From assembly GCF_018372875.1 (NCBI RefSeq), contig NZ_JAHAIF010000018.1, forward strand, positions 1 to 52,944: DNA of 52,944 nucleotides. The letters are read 5' to 3'. Shown piece after piece: positions 52,269-52,944 of the stretch (within the stretch, counting starts at the first letter, position 1; each line of letters opens with the position of its first letter). Made by a program: the position numbers and the translations under genes. Under the pieces are notes generated by a model that saw only the letters and a program-made list of their open reading frames with translations, was not told the origin of the DNA and searched no databases. This DNA is from Clostridium sp. (GTDB lineage Bacteria > Bacillota > Clostridia > Clostridiales > Clostridiaceae).

Positions 52269-52688
52269 ATGGAGAAAATTTTTAACAGTATCAAAATGGG
52301 AATAGCAGCAGTGGGGACAGGCTTTACATGGTTATTTGGAACATGGGATACAGCTTTAATGGTTCTAGTATTTTTTATAATACTGGATTATGCAACAGGA
52401 TTAATTAGAGCCTATATTAACAAAGAAGTATCTAGTAATGTAGGACTAAAAGGGATAGCTAGAAAGGCAGTTATCTTTGTAGTTCTTATTGTAGCAGTAT
52501 TATTAGATAGACTATTAAACACTGGTAACTGGGTATTTAGAACATTAGTATGTTACTTTTATATTGCCAACGAAGGTATAAGCTTATTAGAAAATTGTGC
52601 TGGTTTAGGTTTACCAATACCAGAAAAATTAAAAGAGGCATTAGCACAACTTAAGGAAGGCGAAAAGAAGGAGTTAAAACAAGAGTAG
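52269..52688 (+). CDS. Holin, phage_holin_4/TcdE family
   Basis: A 139-residue membrane protein with three to four hydrophobic segments (ALMVLVFFIILDYATGLIRA, AVIFVVLIVAVLLDRLL, TLVCYFYIANEGISLLENC). The pattern DYATGLIRAYINKEVSSNVG and ENCAGLGLPIPEKL is that of the toxin secretion/phage lysis holins, including TcdE. It forms membrane holes that release the endolysin. AAAGGAAAGAGG precedes the ATG. A hairpin terminator overlaps its stop codon. Confidence 0.93.
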   Translation: MEKIFNSIKMGIAAVGTGFTWLFGTWDTALMVLVFFIILDYATGLIRAYINKEVSSNVGLKGIARKAVIFVVLIVAVLLDRLLNTGNWVFRTLVCYFYIANEGISLLENCAGLGLPIPEKLKEALAQLKEGEKKELKQE

Positions 52689-52712
52689 TCAAATAGGCTA
52701 CTCTTTTATTTT
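52681..52712 (+). terminator. Terminator after holin
   Basis: AAGAGTAG (52681-52688) pairs with CTACTCTT (52698-52705), followed by TTATTTTT. It starts at the holin stop codon and precedes the last, incomplete gene. Confidence 0.78.
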
Positions 52713-52734
52713 TAAATTTTAGGAGGAATGTAAA

Positions 52735-52944
52735 ATGAATAGAATAGATTGTTACGTGGCGTATTTAAGTAGAAAGAATGTAGAATTACCAGCACCTTGT
52801 AGTTCTTTAGAAAAAGAATTATACGATTTATGCAGTAATAATAATATAGGAGTATCTTGGTATAATGGAACAGCAATTACAGGCAATAGCACAGAACCAA
52901 CTACTTATGAAACAGGAATAGAATCAGCATTAATAAATGATAGA
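52735..52944 (+). CDS. Phage protein after holin, incomplete at window end
   Basis: The first 70 codons are present, beginning MNRIDCYVAYLSRKNVELPA; the gene continues beyond the window. AGGAGGAATG lies 6 bases before the ATG. The position behind holin is often that of an endolysin, but the visible sequence (VSWYNGTAITGNSTEP) has no recognisable amidase, lysozyme or other catalytic motif. It may be a tail or lysis accessory protein. No function is assigned. Confidence 0.65.
   Translation, partial: MNRIDCYVAYLSRKNVELPAPCSSLEKELYDLCSNNNIGVSWYNGTAITGNSTEPTTYETGIESALINDR

Noticed and set aside
52735..52944. Endolysin call for the last incomplete gene
   Set aside because: The 70 visible residues show no amidase, muramidase or peptidase motif; position alone is insufficient.

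Overview
The window comes from a low-GC Firmicute, almost certainly Clostridium sensu stricto. The evidence is AT-rich codon use, strong GGAGG ribosome binding sites, frequent GTG/TTG starts, zinc-binding (C+) forms of S4, S14, L24, L36 and adenylate kinase, and the clostridial order rplO-secY-adk-map-KOW-infA-rpmJ-rpsM-rpsK-rpsD-rpoA-rplQ-ecfA1-ecfA2-ecfT-truA-rplM-rpsI. The species is not resolved.

Bases 1-20968 are core chromosome. The end of tuf is followed by a terminator, then a promoter (551-579) and a structured leader of about 195 nt that starts the S10-spc-alpha ribosomal supercluster (782-16536). secY, adk, map, a KOW protein, infA and rpoA are embedded in it. A second sigma-A promoter with its own folded leader (13533-13707) precedes rpsM. 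After a terminator come the ECF vitamin-transporter energising module (ecfA1, ecfA2, ecfT) and truA. rplM-rpsI follow with their own promoter and L13-type leader and end in a strong terminator at 20935.

Bases about 20970-52944 are the left and central part of an integrated siphovirus-like prophage; its right end lies beyond the window. Order: tyrosine integrase (minus strand) beside rpsI; a lysogeny module with an ImmA-like protein, three uncharacterised accessory genes including a BRCT protein, and divergent XRE repressor and Cro-like genes sharing dyad operators; early regulators; an actin-like ATPase with a ribbon-helix-helix adaptor; a replication initiator and DnaB helicase; an orphan cytosine methyltransferase and several microproteins; an ArpU-like late regulator; and a second, short tyrosine recombinase. 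The late operon then runs HNH endonuclease, terminase, portal, protease, capsid, connectors, tail tube, frameshifted tail chaperones, tape measure, distal tail, tail endopeptidase, collagen-like and phosphoesterase-like tail proteins, and holin.

The most interesting observations are in the replication-segregation block. The adaptor gene downstream of the actin-like gene carries an internal array of 33-bp repeats whose junctions form 19-bp interrupted palindromes, a candidate centromere hidden in coding sequence. The replication initiator gene carries three iterons at 22-23 bp spacing followed by an AT-rich stretch, a lambda-O-style candidate origin. Other points of note are the -1 frameshift site in the tail chaperone gene, a virion protein with an endonuclease/exonuclease/phosphatase fold, the BRCT protein, and several unexplained RNA-like structures between phage genes.
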